The notes under the pieces were generated by a model. It saw only the letters and a program-made list of their open reading frames with translations. It was not told where the DNA came from and searched no databases. From contig JAIWWG010000045.1 in NCBI GenBank assembly GCA_025435555.1, positions 62,001 to 126,000 of the forward strand: a stretch of DNA of 64,000 nucleotides. Direction: 5' to 3'. This DNA is from Chytriomyces cf. hyalinus JEL632. Taxonomy: Eukaryota; Chytridiomycota; Chytridiomycetes; Chytridiales; Chytriomycetaceae. A program made the translations under genes and the position numbers. Position 1 is the first letter of the stretch; each line of letters opens with the position of its first letter. Of this stretch, positions 11,047-22,414 are shown piece after piece.

Positions 11047-11387
11047 CTTCTTCTTCTTCTTCTTCTTCTTCTTCTTCTTCTTCTTCTTCTTCTTCTTCTT
11101 CTTCTTTCAGTCGCACAATCTACAAAGACGATCAAGGCGGTGACAAAATGGTGGTCATGTATTTCGCACTCGAAGGACCCAACGGAAAAGGAACCGTATA
11201 CGTGAACCAAGTCAAGAATTCAGAAACGGACGAATACGAATACAATGTGTTGAGTGCGGATGTGCAGCGGCATGGCATGCGTTCCGCAAAGCGGTTTGTG
11301 TTGATTGATAACCGGACAAAGAGGAGGCCGTCCGGGCAGAAGAAGGGGTGGTTTGGGATGAAGCCGTTGTGGAGGGGGAAGGAGTGA
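10334..11387 (+). CDS. TIM21: Mitochondrial import inner membrane translocase subunit Tim21
   Basis: Four exons: 10334-10565, 10646-10806, 10881-10954 and 11111-11387, 247 residues. It starts with a basic, Arg-rich presequence (MRNILAVRVCRAPF), then one membrane helix (TGYLGVILAGVGAGGLAISYVV). The intermembrane-space domain has FDDAFEKVQRHPQVVDMVG, then IYKDDQGGDKMVVMYFALEG and GKGTVYV, as in Tim21 of yeast and human. Tim21 links the TOM and TIM23 complexes and also binds respiratory complexes. The last intron contains a (CTT)30 tract between branch site and acceptor. The neighbouring RCF2 gene also encodes a supercomplex-associated protein. Confidence 0.9.
11017..11106 (+). repeat. (CTT)30 microsatellite in TIM21 intron 3
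   Basis: Thirty perfect CTT units. They start three bases after a TACTAAT branch-like site (11007-11013) and end four bases before the acceptor AG, so they form the whole polypyrimidine tract. The array contains no AG, so the acceptor remains the first AG after the branch point. Confidence 0.95.
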
Positions 11388-11482
11388 AAAATTTGGAAGT
11401 GTGTTTTGTTGTTGTTTTGGTGTTTTTGGGAGACACCAATGTGTGTTGTTGTCCAATCATAGTTCAAAATAATATTTCTGTT

Positions 11483-13545
11483 ATGCCAACATTGCAGCCG
11501 TTTGCAGGAAACAGGATCAGGTACTGGGCATTGACAAAGCCGCAAGATGGATTCGCATTTCTCGAGGTATGCTTTGCACCCATGCCAAAACTGCAACTTG
11601 TGGAACTGATCTGTGGACTGCATAGGGCGGAACCGTGTCCCTGTCAGTGTCCTCCTTCACAGCAACACTACCAACTGTGTCAAAGCCGCTCACTCCAACG
11701 AATGAGACGCAAGTGCCGCTGTCTCCCTCCTCGTATCTGCAATTTGCAACGTGCGATCAATCCCGTTTCACATTCAGCGAAAACAATGATCAGCTCTCGA
11801 TTTCGAAATTCTTTTGTCGCAGAACGAATGCAACTTTTGGATGTGCAGTGACTCCCTTCAGTTACTATCTGGATGGTGTTGGTGGCGGTGGGGATGCCAT
11901 GACAGCGACGGTTCGAATCAACTCTACTGGAATTTACGATTCATTCATTATTGCCTGCGCAAACCCGGCATCTCCGTCGATATCCTTCAACTATGTAAGG
12001 GGCAGTGTTTTTTGTGCGATAAACCTTTGTTTTGTTTTTCTCTCAGAGAGAGATTTGATGATTTGTTGTTGTTTGCACAGGACTTTTCAGCAACGAACCC
12101 CGGACCTGATTACGTGCGATACCTGGGATCCTTTGAAATCCAAGCACTGTACATTGACCTCGTATTCCTATGTCTCTGGACTTTGGTCCTCTTTGGTTGG
12201 ATCTTTGCATGGCTTCGAAACATGAACATGCGCAACAAACTGCACACATCCTTGACAAGCATTCCTGTGACGAAACTTGCCTGGTTTGCGTATAAAACTG
12301 TTCGATATTTTTTGGTTGGGTCCGGAGTTGTTGCGACAACGTCTATGGAACATGCGCGGATATTGTTTCATGTCAAGAACAGTGTTGTTTTTGCAAATGA
12401 TTTTGCAATGATTGCATGTTTTGCGGTGATGGCGAAGGGGTGGGGGGTGTTGAGGTTTCACATGTCACCGTTGGAGAAGCGGTCGTTGTTGGGTGAGTGG
12501 TTAACTATTTTGTTCTGATTTTAATTTTTGGAATCTTTAAAAAAAAAAAGGAGCTGCGTTCTTGTACTCACTGACTGGCGTTCTATGCTCGTACAAGATT
12601 GAATTCATGTTTTCGTTTTGGACGTTTGGCATTGCCGTTTTTTACTACCTCTTCTGGACGGCCAACGTGCATATCCAGAATTCAATCAAGTATTGCACCA
12701 CCTTGAAAGTGAAGCTTGAATCGATTCGGACGAGTGGAGTGAATTCGATTGGGATCCCTGTTGGTATGTCTGCGACGGGGTTGAGGAGTAGGCGGCAGGA
12801 GAGTGTACCCGCTGCTGCTGCTGCTACTGCTACTGCTGCTGTGGTGGTTCCACCGGCGCAGAATGCTGTCCCGGTTGCAGCAGATACAGGTGGTGTGCAG
12901 TCGGAAGTTGTGAATACTGGGACTGCGAGTTTTTTCCAGTTTGCGAGACAGGAGATTGCAGAGTGGATGCGTGAGGCGTCTTGGGAATTGGTGTTTCCGA
13001 AACAGCCAGAGTTCCCACAGGATATTTTTAGTAGCCGTGTTGCCGGGGTAGGGGAGGAGTGGAAATTGTTGTGGACGATGGAGGCAAAGTTGTGGATGGT
13101 CAAGTTGAGTGCAATTTGTTTTTTTTATTGATGTGTTGGCGCAAGATTTGATGTTCTGACTTTGTCCTTTTTGTGTGACACAAAACTATACAGGAGCGCC
13201 AACAATATTATCGTTTTCTACGCATTCTGCATCTTTTTGGACAAGGCTATCCAATTCCTCAACCAGAACGTGATTCCATTTTATCCGACATACCCAAACC
13301 TGTACGGACTCTTAGGGTTCCTATGGATCGCATACGTGTACCGCTTGCGACAGCCAGAACAAGTCGTTGTTGTGCCTGCGTGGATTCTGGCGAATCGGGA
13401 GACAATGGGAGAGACAGTGTCGATTGATTCTGATGGAAGCGGGGATCGGAGGCGAGCCATGTTGATTCAAGATTTGAGGCGGTGGAAGCCAATGTCGCCG
13501 CGGTTGGATCGTGTGTTGAATGCGTTGGGCAGGTCGAGGAGTTGA
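11483..13545 (+). CDS. Seven-membrane-span protein with lumenal domain (GOST-like)
   Basis: Five exons: 11483-11566, 11626-11994, 12081-12492, 12551-13103 and 13194-13545, 589 residues. The N-terminal 170 residues are a beta-rich domain with cysteines and N-glycosylation sites. Seven hydrophobic segments follow, among them ALYIDLVFLCLWTLVLFGWI, FANDFAMIACFAVMAKGWGV and NLYGLLGFLWIAYVYRL. There is a long loop of about 160 residues between segments 5 and 6. The layout (lumenal domain, then 7TM with a KGWG motif) recalls the GOLD-domain seven-TM proteins (GPR107/Ptm1, TMEM87, TMEM145, TMEM181) that act in the Golgi and endosomes. The exact subfamily is uncertain. No signal peptide is visible at this ATG, so an upstream exon is possible. 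Confidence 0.68.
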
Positions 13546-13592
13546 TTTTTTTTTTGGTTTTTTGGTTTTTTGGTTTTTTGGTTTTTTGGTTT
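13545..13592 (+). repeat. GGTTTTTT octamer tandem repeat
   Basis: About five copies of GGTTTTTT start directly at the stop codon of the seven-TM gene and lie in its 3' untranslated region. No function is evident. Confidence 0.85.
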
Positions 13593-13880
13593 GTTGCATA
13601 AACTGGGGGCGAGTAGAGATAGACTTTTTATCATTTTGTGTTTTAGGCTGTTCTCTATGGGCATGGGGAGTCTCGGTTCTCTTTTTTTTCATCTATTCGG
13701 GACATGTTCCTTCTTTAAAACCGGGGTTGACCACTGACGAAACACATTCGTACCCTTCCTCTCCAGCGTGACAGTGCCCGGCAAAGTGTTGTTGATTGGC
13801 CTTTTCGCAGCTACTACGGTCAAATTATCATCACGTGTGATGCATACTTGATCGCACGCGGAATTGCGACGTATTAATGA

Positions 13881-14657
13881 CTACACGGCCACACAAACAA
13901 TCACAATAAACACTGCAACGACTTCCAAGAAGATTGAAATTACGCGGCGCGTTGATGGATTTGCTGTCAAGTTGTGTGTCGGATGTGATGGAGAGGGTTG
14001 CGGTGGAACGTGTGCGTTCGGTTGAGGCGAGGATTCCTGCGGCTTGGGAGGAGGGTGATGGTGCGGTGCTTTTTGTTGTGGAGTTGGAAGTTGGGAGTTG
14101 TAAGGCCTGGCTTGGTGATGTAATTGGAGATTCTCCCAGACCGGTACAAGAGTTGGAAGTAAAGAAGGAAATGGATTCTTCTGGTTTCGCAGTTTTGATT
14201 GTTGATTGGCGGCAAGGTTGGTTGTTTGTGGACACTGCAATTGCACAGGAAGCCTTGGCGGCACAAGTGAGCTGTGAAGACATCGCCGAGTGAATACGTC
14301 GGCAACGACAGCGGCAGCGCCGCCAACTGGACCCATGTCAACGTAACCAATTGTTGTGTACATGAAGAGATCGTTCCCAGGCAGCGAGTCAAACACTTTG
14401 GCACCGCACACGGTTGTTTGGGTGTTGTAGTAGAACCCGTGGATTTCGGCGCTGTGTTCGGCCATGTACTGTACGCAGGCAGTGCAGGAAGGCACATTTA
14501 TGGTGATGGGACTTGTTGAGTGTTGGTACATGTTGAAGGAGGGGAAGCGGGTAGGGTTGTGTTATTATGTTTGTTGTTTTTGTGGGTTGTTTGGGCTTAC
14601 ACATCCATTTGCTGTGGTCGCGTAGGTAGTGGTAGCAGCGCGTTTTATGGAAGCCAT
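13881..14657 (-). pseudogene. Broken PAN-like membrane protein, family member C
   Basis: Exon 1 (from 14657) has the family start MASIKRAATTTYATTANGC followed by a GTAAGC donor. The body carries the family landmarks IHGFYYNTQTTVCG, SLPGNDLFMYTT and MGPVGG in one frame. The second cysteine module (LTCAAKASCAIAVS) is in another frame. The membrane helix (ISIFLEVVAVFIVIVCVAV) is back in the first frame and ends at 13881. The exon-1 donor and the only nearby acceptor also do not keep the frame. No intron of normal size joins the pieces, so at least two frameshifts are needed. It lies 268 bp from the intact member D in the same orientation. A sequencing error at more than one site is the alternative. 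Confidence 0.6.
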
Positions 14658-14925
14658 ACCGCTCTGCAAAGGTGGTTGATTGGAGGAAATGGAAAACGCG
14701 GATGACAGACAAACAGATAGACAACCTATTTTAATGAAAACCGCTTTCAATTCCACCTCATTCTGCGCTTGTTTTGAGCGAGATTTGGTGAAACTGCCAG
14801 TTTCGCCGAGTGCAAACTTGTTTAAATTTGATCAGTGGTGCGATTTTCCGCATTCAAACAAACTGGACCCTGAATTCCCTTCCGACGATATGCACTCTCT
14901 TTTATTGGCACTTCTCACCAACACG

Positions 14926-15873
14926 CTAACCTTGCCTCAATGGATCCCTCCGCTTGTTCAGGTACCACGCATTGCACGCATCGTCTTTGGCAATGGGAAT
15001 CACGGGTGGGACGTACCCCAGCTTCGTGTCAAACACTGGCTTTGCATCTATCGGTGCAATCAGTTTTCGGCGGCACCGTCGAATATGCAGTGCCCATAGG
15101 ATTCCTACAATGACCGTGAAGCCACCTACGGTTGATGCGGCAATGATGACGCTGATGGGAATGTTGGTGGTACTATTGCTGGGTGTCTGTGCATATGAAG
15201 TGGTTGTAGAGTTTGAATCCGTGTCCGCGTCAGCTGCGCCAGCAATCGCAGACACTTTTCGAGCTTTTTCAGGTTTCGGCGATTGTTCGGCGACGGGTTT
15301 ATTGACTTCGACCGGGACTTGATCGAGTTCTTGAGGGAGGTTTGGAGTGGATGGACAGGGTCTTCTTCCCGTGAATAAAGTGAGGCTGGAGGATGTGTTG
15401 GTTTTTTGGAGCGTGCTTGGGTAGCACCAGCCAGTGGAGCTTGTTGTTGTGTCGGATGCGAAGGCGCTGATCGCGCATGCTGGGTTCACTGCGCAGATGG
15501 AGCTACAGACGGATCCGGTTGTCTTGATGGTCTTTCCCAGAGAGAGTTCGGGCTGTTTAAATGCGTCTCCTCCACGCGAACCCAAGTTGACCATTCCTGA
15601 AGGTGTGAAAATAAACAGATTTGCACCTGGTCGAGCATCAAACTGTTTCAACTGGCAAGTCGGTGGAGTTGTTGACGGGTCAAAAAAGAAGCCGTTCGAC
15701 AGCGGGTCCAGTTCCAGTACGGCGGACTGGCAGTCGGAGTAGTTTGCGGCCTGTGTGAGGCCCTTTGTAAAGTAGTTTTGGATGTTGAAGCCAGTGAATT
15801 GGACTGTCGATGTGCATTGCGTGGGTGTGAGGAAGACAATGTTGGAGATGGCTGCTGCTTGTAGAGTTGCCAT
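14926..15873 (-). CDS. PAN-like single-pass membrane protein, family member D
   Basis: A single uninterrupted frame of 315 residues. It begins MATLQAAAISNIVFLTPTQC and lacks the intron that members A and B have right after this Cys. The landmarks are NYSDCQSAVL...GFFFDP...TCQL, PGANLFIFTP, LGSRGG, then VCSSICAVNPACAISAF...WCYP and a final RPC. A Ser/Thr-rich stalk, one membrane helix (ISVIIAASTVGGFTVIVGILWAL) and a basic tail (HIRRCRRK) complete the type I layout. Intron loss or a retrocopied origin would explain the missing intron. Function unknown; it is probably a surface protein. Confidence 0.78.
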   Translation of the reverse strand: MATLQAAAISNIVFLTPTQCTSTVQFTGFNIQNYFTKGLTQAANYSDCQSAVLELDPLSNGFFFDPSTTPPTCQLKQFDARPGANLFIFTPSGMVNLGSRGGDAFKQPELSLGKTIKTTGSVCSSICAVNPACAISAFASDTTTSSTGWCYPSTLQKTNTSSSLTLFTGRRPCPSTPNLPQELDQVPVEVNKPVAEQSPKPEKARKVSAIAGAADADTDSNSTTTSYAQTPSNSTTNIPISVIIAASTVGGFTVIVGILWALHIRRCRRKLIAPIDAKPVFDTKLGYVPPVIPIAKDDACNAWYLNKRRDPLRQG

Positions 15874-16262
15874 TCTGGAACTGGGCGTCTAAAGGTGGGT
15901 GTGTCGGATAGCTGTGCTTCGGTAGAACTGGCAGTACAGATGGATTCGCTGGATGGGTGGAAGCGGGAATGAATTTCGAAGACCCTTCGCTGGATGGCTT
16001 CAATGAATCTTGGACCCAGAAATGTCATTCTGGACATTTTAAAGCACATGATCAAATATCGGACGAAGTGCTTCGATTGAACGATACATTTGCATGCATC
16101 TTGAGCAGTGGGAGCATCCGATCCATGGTGAGTTTTGTTGAGGAATTTTCGGGGATTGGTACTGTGTGTTTGTGTTCATGCACAGTGTTGGGTACGGACT
16201 TTTGTGAATGAGGTTTGCAGCATAAACTTTGGTGTTACTACGGTTGACTGCATCCATCTCGT

Positions 16263-19200
16263 TTATTTACTCCAACTCTCTTTAAGAATTCGCGTCCATT
16301 CGCTTTGGAACGACTTTACCCCAAACTTCCTCCTCACTCGTTTCCCTTGAAACCATCGCATGGCTCGCTTCTCAAGAGGGGATTGAGTCTTGTCCTCCTC
16401 CATTTCCCTCCAAAACCGCAGCACCTCGCTCGCCATGACAGCTTCAACTTGGGCCTGAGTATACTTGTGCTGTGCATGTGTGTCACTGTCGACATCACGC
16501 TTGTATCCCTCTCGAATAAGTTTATCGCACTTGACATGGATCAGAGATCCCAGCGGCATCCGGGTAACCGTGAATTTCGAACGATCCAACGACTCCACTT
16601 CAACTGTTTGCAAATCTTTTCCAAGATTTATCGTTGTGCCAAACGGGATGGCTATTTCTGCCCCGGTGGCCGCTTCAAACACTTCAGAAGTCCCGCCACA
16701 CCACATTGTCACAACCGGGATCCCCAACGCTAAGCTTTCGAGAACAGCGATCGGTACACCTTCGTATTTTGATGTTAAAAGTGTTACAGCGTTTATGCTG
16801 GTTGTTAGGAGGACATGGAGGACTTGTTCATGTGAAACTTCGAGATGGAAATGGGTTGATGAAGATTGCTTTATGAGGATAGGGTGTTGGGTTTGGAAAT
16901 TGGGGAGGTTGGGTGGTTCGAGATGCTTGTCGAGTTGGAGGCGGCGGTGGATTTCTTGAAGTAGGTCGCCTGAGCCAATGAAATGTATGTTTGGTGGAGT
17001 TGGGGAGTGGTCTGTGTATAGCGAGCGGGCTTTGGATGCGACGTTGATCCACATGAGTGGATCCTTTTGTGCAGTGAGTCTGCCGAGGAAGTGCAGGGCT
17101 GGTTGTGTATTTGCTTGTTGAGTGAGGAATAAATGAGATAGTACGTCTTGCGCTTTTGAGGTTACTTCCATGTTTGAGCTGTCCAAATCGACAAGTTTTT
17201 GGAGCACGGGTGTGACTTGGTTTGATGCTGGTGAATTTGTGAGATCGAGTGGTGGGTATATGATTGATATTTTGGATTCATCGGGTCCCGTGAGGGGAGT
17301 GCATCGGCCGCTGTTTGTAACACCTGTTGCGTTGTTACAGCGAGAGTTGCTGTGTGGATCTGAATGATTGACTAGCTTCCCTAATACTGCGTCACCCAGG
17401 CCCAACACTTCCACTAAATGTGTTTTAAGGTTTCGAGAAACAACGACGCGGTTTGTTAGGAATCTGGAAACTCGCGCGCTTCGATGTTCCCAGTTTGAGT
17501 TGTCTGGTGGTGGGTGGTGTAGGTGTAGGATGTCCATCATTCTGGGTGGAGTGAAGGAGAAGTTGTTGAGGGAAGTGTTTTGGGTTGTTTTGCCCCATCG
17601 CTCGATGGCATCGTATCCTGAATAGTTTTGTTTGAGTTAAGGCAAAGGATCAAGACCAGGATTTTGATCACCTGCGACTGTCCTTGAGTTGATGAAAATT
17701 TCCACGTTCCTGCTCTCTGCGAGGTAGTCGAGGATGTGATTCTGGACAGTCGAGTCGTTCGAAAGCAGCTGTAAATGAAACACTTGCTCCACCAACGGCA
17801 GAAACTTGTGTGACCATGGATGCGGGTGTTGTGGTAAATTGCGTGCAACGACGAGCATGGTGGATGAGTTGGGTAAGGTGGCGTTCACTGCGGAGAGTAC
17901 GTGAATATCGTATAAATCTGCGCCGCCAGTTACCATCCATGGGAGGATGTAAAGAACTGCTGGATTCGATGAATTGTGTGGATTTGAAATGTGGGGAAAT
18001 ATTGTCGGGTTGAAGGGAAAGACGTGGGCGGGAAATAGTGGTGGTAGCGGTGTGACAGGATCGAGGAGTGATCCGTTTCTGATGCTTGTATCTAATAGTT
18101 GATGGTAGTTGTAGCTTGAAATGGACTTGCCAAACTCTGTGTTTAAAAGCTCCCGTCTCATTTGCCAGAAGTTTTGAATGTGGGGACTGACCGATCCGTC
18201 AAAAGTTTCGAATGTTCGGTAGCAGGGCATGAACTGTTCCAAGGATCCAACGCCGTCATCTTCCACTTCCTCATGTCTTGTCTTTGTTCGACGCACGTTC
18301 CTGAGACGCAACATCCTCTCCACTTCTCCTCTTCCCAAATCTCCAAATGCAACTGGATTGTTTAAGCGGCCTTCGCCGAGCCACGTGTCATCGACAATTT
18401 GCGCGATATCCGCTTTTTGAAACCATGACTTGATCTGAGTAAATATCCCAACATGCGACGCAAGAGTATCTCGCATGATTTTACTGCTCATACCCTTCTC
18501 ATGCCTGCGATACCAAAACAACCCTGGCTCTCCACTAACGATACCGACGCGTCCATATGCGCCTGCCATACGCACCCAAAAATCATAATCCTCAAAGAAC
18601 CGTAGTGTTGTGCGAGGACATGTCCCACCCACGGCGATGTAATCCCATTTCGACACGACTGCTGTGCTTGTGAGTGGGTTTCGATAGCGTAGTTCGGTGA
18701 GGAGATCTGATGGTGAAGGAGGGTTTGCGTTGTGGATGTAGAGTTTGTTTGAATCGATGCCATGGCTTTTTGGGGCTTCTTCTTCTTGTGGGTGGTTGGA
18801 GGTCAAGCATATTGGTGCAATGGGGTCTGGGAAGTGTGTAACGGGCATGTGTAGGAATGCTACACGGGTATTGGGGGATCTCTTGAGGGGTCCGAATGAA
18901 AATGCGGCAGTCAATGCAAACTTTTCCAGACTTGTTGCTGAGAGGAGGTCGTCTGGATCGAGGAAAAATACATGGTGGCTTCGTGCTGCGCGAACACCAG
19001 TGTTGCGCGATTCTGCGAGGCCGGAGTTGATTTTATGGCGGATGATTCGGACGGAGATTTGTGCGGGGCGGAGGCTTGGTTGAGAGATGTCTGAGGGGGG
19101 AAGGTCTTCGAAGAAGTGAGAGGACTGGGTGTCGCCAAAGAGGAGGGATGGAGGTTCTTTGCATTCTGAGTTGTTAATTGCAGGCAGCTGTCCATCCCAC

Positions 19201-20594
19201 AGACCTTTCGATGCTTGAATAGACTCGCCGAATTGCCGCAACAGAGCCGAGGACGGGAGGTGTTCATCCGACCCATCATCGACGATAATAATCTCAAAGT
19301 CCGAAAACGACTGCATCGACAGTGACTTTAACGTCTGTAGAAACCAAATCGAATGCGGAACATTGTAAAACGGGACAATAACAGAGACGCTCGGACGCCA
19401 GCGGCTTTTGAGAAGTGATATTGCGCTGAGGGAGTTTGGGAGATTGCGTTTCAGTTTCTGGACATTGATGCGGCAGGTTTGAGGAGTTGGATTGGATGGA
19501 TGTTGTGGCAATTTTAGAAGTGGCAATGGAAGATGGTAGCCGGCAATGCAATTCAAAGAAAATGAGACCCAAAATCGTTCGTTGGCGGAAGAGCAACTCG
19601 ACTGCAACTCATGATTCATCCCAGTGACTCCAGCTGCATAGATCTGGCTGCCTGTATGCGCGTAGATTTCAAATGCACGACGCCAGTTGTCAACCAACAT
19701 CAGCATTGAGGTTGTGGGCGGGACGGGAGATCGATACACGTCATGCTGCCGTAAAGGACGTTTCGTTGCTGTTGTTCCCACTGAAATATCGTACGGATTG
19801 TACTCGTCCTCTGTGAACGCGGCTTCAACCAACTTGCCACTTAACGAATGCAGCGTGTTTGTAAAGATAAACTTTGGCTCGCGATTAAACGACTGCGTGG
19901 ATGACTTTGAAGCGAGAAAGTACGCTTTCATCATTTGCGAGAGTGAGAAAGTGTCTGTCAGGGATTCGCAGTGATCCAGAAACAGGATAAAGTCGTCAGT
20001 TGATGCGGATTCGAGAGCACCGCCTTGTCGTATTAAACTGTTTCGAATCATGTGAATGTCTATTTCGTCGTGCGGTTGGTGCTGGCTGCACAAGAAGTGC
20101 GTCGCAGCTTGATTGGTGGATTGGATATTCCACGTTTCCAGCAGAGATGAACTACACGCACTCCAAACTGGCTCTGCCTTCATTGAATCGGATGGATCGT
20201 GAATGTACCCAACCGTGATACTTTTTATGTGTGTGTTTGTGTTGACACGTTCCATGAGTGATTGCAGTGATTGCAGGACGGCGGTATATTTAGAATCATG
20301 TCGCTGATGGCACGTGAGGACCACATGCACTGCGGCTTCTGCGTTTGGAGAGTGGGTTTCAGATCCAGCTCGAAAGTGGAAAACGCGTGTTTGCAAACCA
20401 GGGTTTTTGGGCAAGTTCTCCTGTTGATGATGCCGTTGAGAGTACTGGCTTAAAATGCTCAGGAGATGAAAGAAGGATGCGAGAGCGATGGCACCAAAAG
20501 CCGCTTTTTGTTTCATGCCTTGTTGCTGTGGCAGATGCCACGGTTTGTCAGTCTTCATCTCTAAAATCCAACTCATGCGGTTCAGGTTTTTCAA
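16263..20594 (-). CDS. Large bifunctional glycosyltransferase: GT2 (GT-A) fused to GT4-like (GT-B)
   Basis: Two exons, 20594-17672 and 17617-16263, joined in frame by a 54-nt intron, give 1,425 residues. Near the start is a membrane anchor (AAFGAIALASFFHLLSILSQY), as in type II Golgi enzymes. The middle has a GT-A/GT2 domain: SVSVIVPFYNVP, IIIVDDGSDE, NSGLAESRNTGVRAA, the metal-binding FLDPDDLL and FFEDYDFWVRMAG. The C-terminal third is GT-B/GT4-like: FLGRLTAQKDPLMW, HFIGSGDL, and the donor-sugar motif EGVPIAVLESLALGIPVV. The first ~350 residues may be another degenerate transferase-like region. The join creates the GYDAIERWG motif across the exon boundary. Such GT2-GT4 fusions are best known from bacteria, so horizontal transfer is possible. 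It probably makes a surface glycan; the substrate is unknown. Confidence 0.85.
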
Positions 20595-20692
20595 CTTCCA
20601 TCACGCCAGACAGTAACACCAGGAAAAACAACGAATCAAAAACGATAAAGACAAAGAAATGAGAGAACCGCCTTAATAAACAATAGAAAAAG

Positions 20693-22370
20693 CTACTGCT
20701 CTCCCTCCAATCTCTGAACCTTTCCTTCCAGCTTCAATTCATTTCCAGTCACTCTCTTGTAAATATCCTTCACATCCTGGCATACAGTCTCAAAGTGACT
20801 TGTCGCGTCATAACTCTTTGAGATGAACACCTGGTCGGAAATGCCGTTTGCGACGGGTTCGTACAAGTCTTCGACAGACACGAATTTCTCGATAACTTGT
20901 CCGAGAAGTGCGATTCCAGCATCACACTCCTTTTCGGGGGTCGACGTTTCGGCGATCGTGGCAACAATGGCAACGTAGAAGCCCTGTGCACAGACAGAGT
21001 GGGCGTTTGAAACGGCAGCAACGTAAATATCTAAAAACAAGCTTTACATGAGATCCTGCACTACAGCCATCACAATAAAACAGAAAAACTCACCATGCTG
21101 TCTCTTGACTTGATTCTGTGGAATCACGATTTGCACAGAATCGGCGTCTCCAGTGTTTGGAATAGGATGATTCAAGAAGCAAATCACGCGCACAACTTGG
21201 CCAACCTTCTTGACCTTGTCGGGAAAGTAGCTGGGATCCGCAATCACGAGCTTTCCTTTCGCAACTTCTCCATCCGACTTTACACCCACAAACTTTCCGG
21301 CCTCGTCGTATACGATTTCTTCGACTTTCTTTTCGAGCATGTAAGTTCCTCCGTAGATGGCGGATAAACTTGACGTGTTTTCGGAATGAGTTTCGCATTT
21401 TTTGGGGCATCGAAGTGAATAGAGAATAGAGGTTTTTACCGAGCAAAACTTTGTGGAAGTTCTCCCAATCCGTACATTGGGTAAATGTACGGACTCTTTC
21501 CATAACGTGCCATTGAGTTCATGTACAAGCAGATGCGCTCGTAAGTTTCTTTGGCAGGCTGGTTAATGTATGAATCATCCAAGTGAAGCGCCAAGGCGTG
21601 TCCAACAAAATCTTGAGTTCCAGCTTCCAATCCAAACTTTTTGTAAACAGCCGACATGGGCACATTGTTCAAGTCGAGACCTTGCCAAAAATTAAAACAA
21701 AACGATTAATGAGCTGATGATGGGGTCCATTTTCAAACGTCCGAAAAGCATACCTTGCTGAGTGGCTGGGTTATTGAAATCGTAATTCTGAATGAATTCC
21801 AGGAAACTCTTTGCACGGCCCTTTTCAAACCATCCGAGCAACGAAGAAGACAACGCCTCAGCCGTGGACGCGGGCACCTTTGCAATCTTTCCATCACGAA
21901 ACACATACGATCCAGCAACTTGACGAAATTCCAAGTAACGGGTAACGTCCGTGTGATAGAGAATGTTCGTAAATTCGCCGGATGCCATTGCGAATTTGGG
22001 GATCAGGTCGACGTTGTAATCGCGGTCGCGGCCGAGCATGGCGGGGGCGTCCATGCCGGCTCTGAATTTTCGGTAGAGCTGTGAAGTATTGGATCAATAA
22101 ATGGAATTAAAAGCAGGGGCTGGCGCTGAAACTCATCGATCCACGCGGACTCAGAGTAACACGGCCAAGATCACCCAGATAAAACAGGAAGTAACAGTAA
22201 AAATAAAAAACCTGGGTCAAGTTGAGCGAGGCCGAGGCGCCACCGTAATAGTCGTTCTTGTCCATATGAAGGACTTTCTTGCCCTCAACAGACAAGAGAC
22301 CAGACAGAATACATTCCGTCAGTCCGGTTCCAAGCACAATTACGTCGTATTGTTCATCCTGCGTGTGCAT
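20693..22370 (-). CDS. GDI1: Rab GDP-dissociation inhibitor
   Basis: Five exons: 22370-22212, 22078-21754, 21680-21440, 21368-21094 and 21030-20693, 445 residues, the usual GDI length. The start [20 protein letters not shown] and [10 protein letters not shown] form the conserved dinucleotide-fold region. [38 protein letters not shown] and YGGTYML are the Rab-binding platform sequences. It extracts GDP-bound Rab GTPases from membranes and recycles them in the cytosol. All joins keep the frame. The start is only 44 bases from the start of the next plus-strand frame. Confidence 0.96.
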
Positions 22371-22414
22371 CGAGTGTTGTCGTTTTGTTTAGTTAGAGTG
22401 GGGTCAGAGCGAGC
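22371..22414. promoter_or_regulatory. Very short divergent intergenic space, GDI1 and 22415 frame
   Basis: Only 44 bases separate the two start codons, including GTTTTGTTTAGTTAG. Core promoter and 5' leader of both genes must share this space or overlap the coding regions, unless the plus-strand start is further inside. Confidence 0.4.

Noticed and set aside
10993-11205. Poly-leucine / poly-arginine open frames
   Set aside because: These are translations of the (CTT)n microsatellite inside a TIM21 intron.
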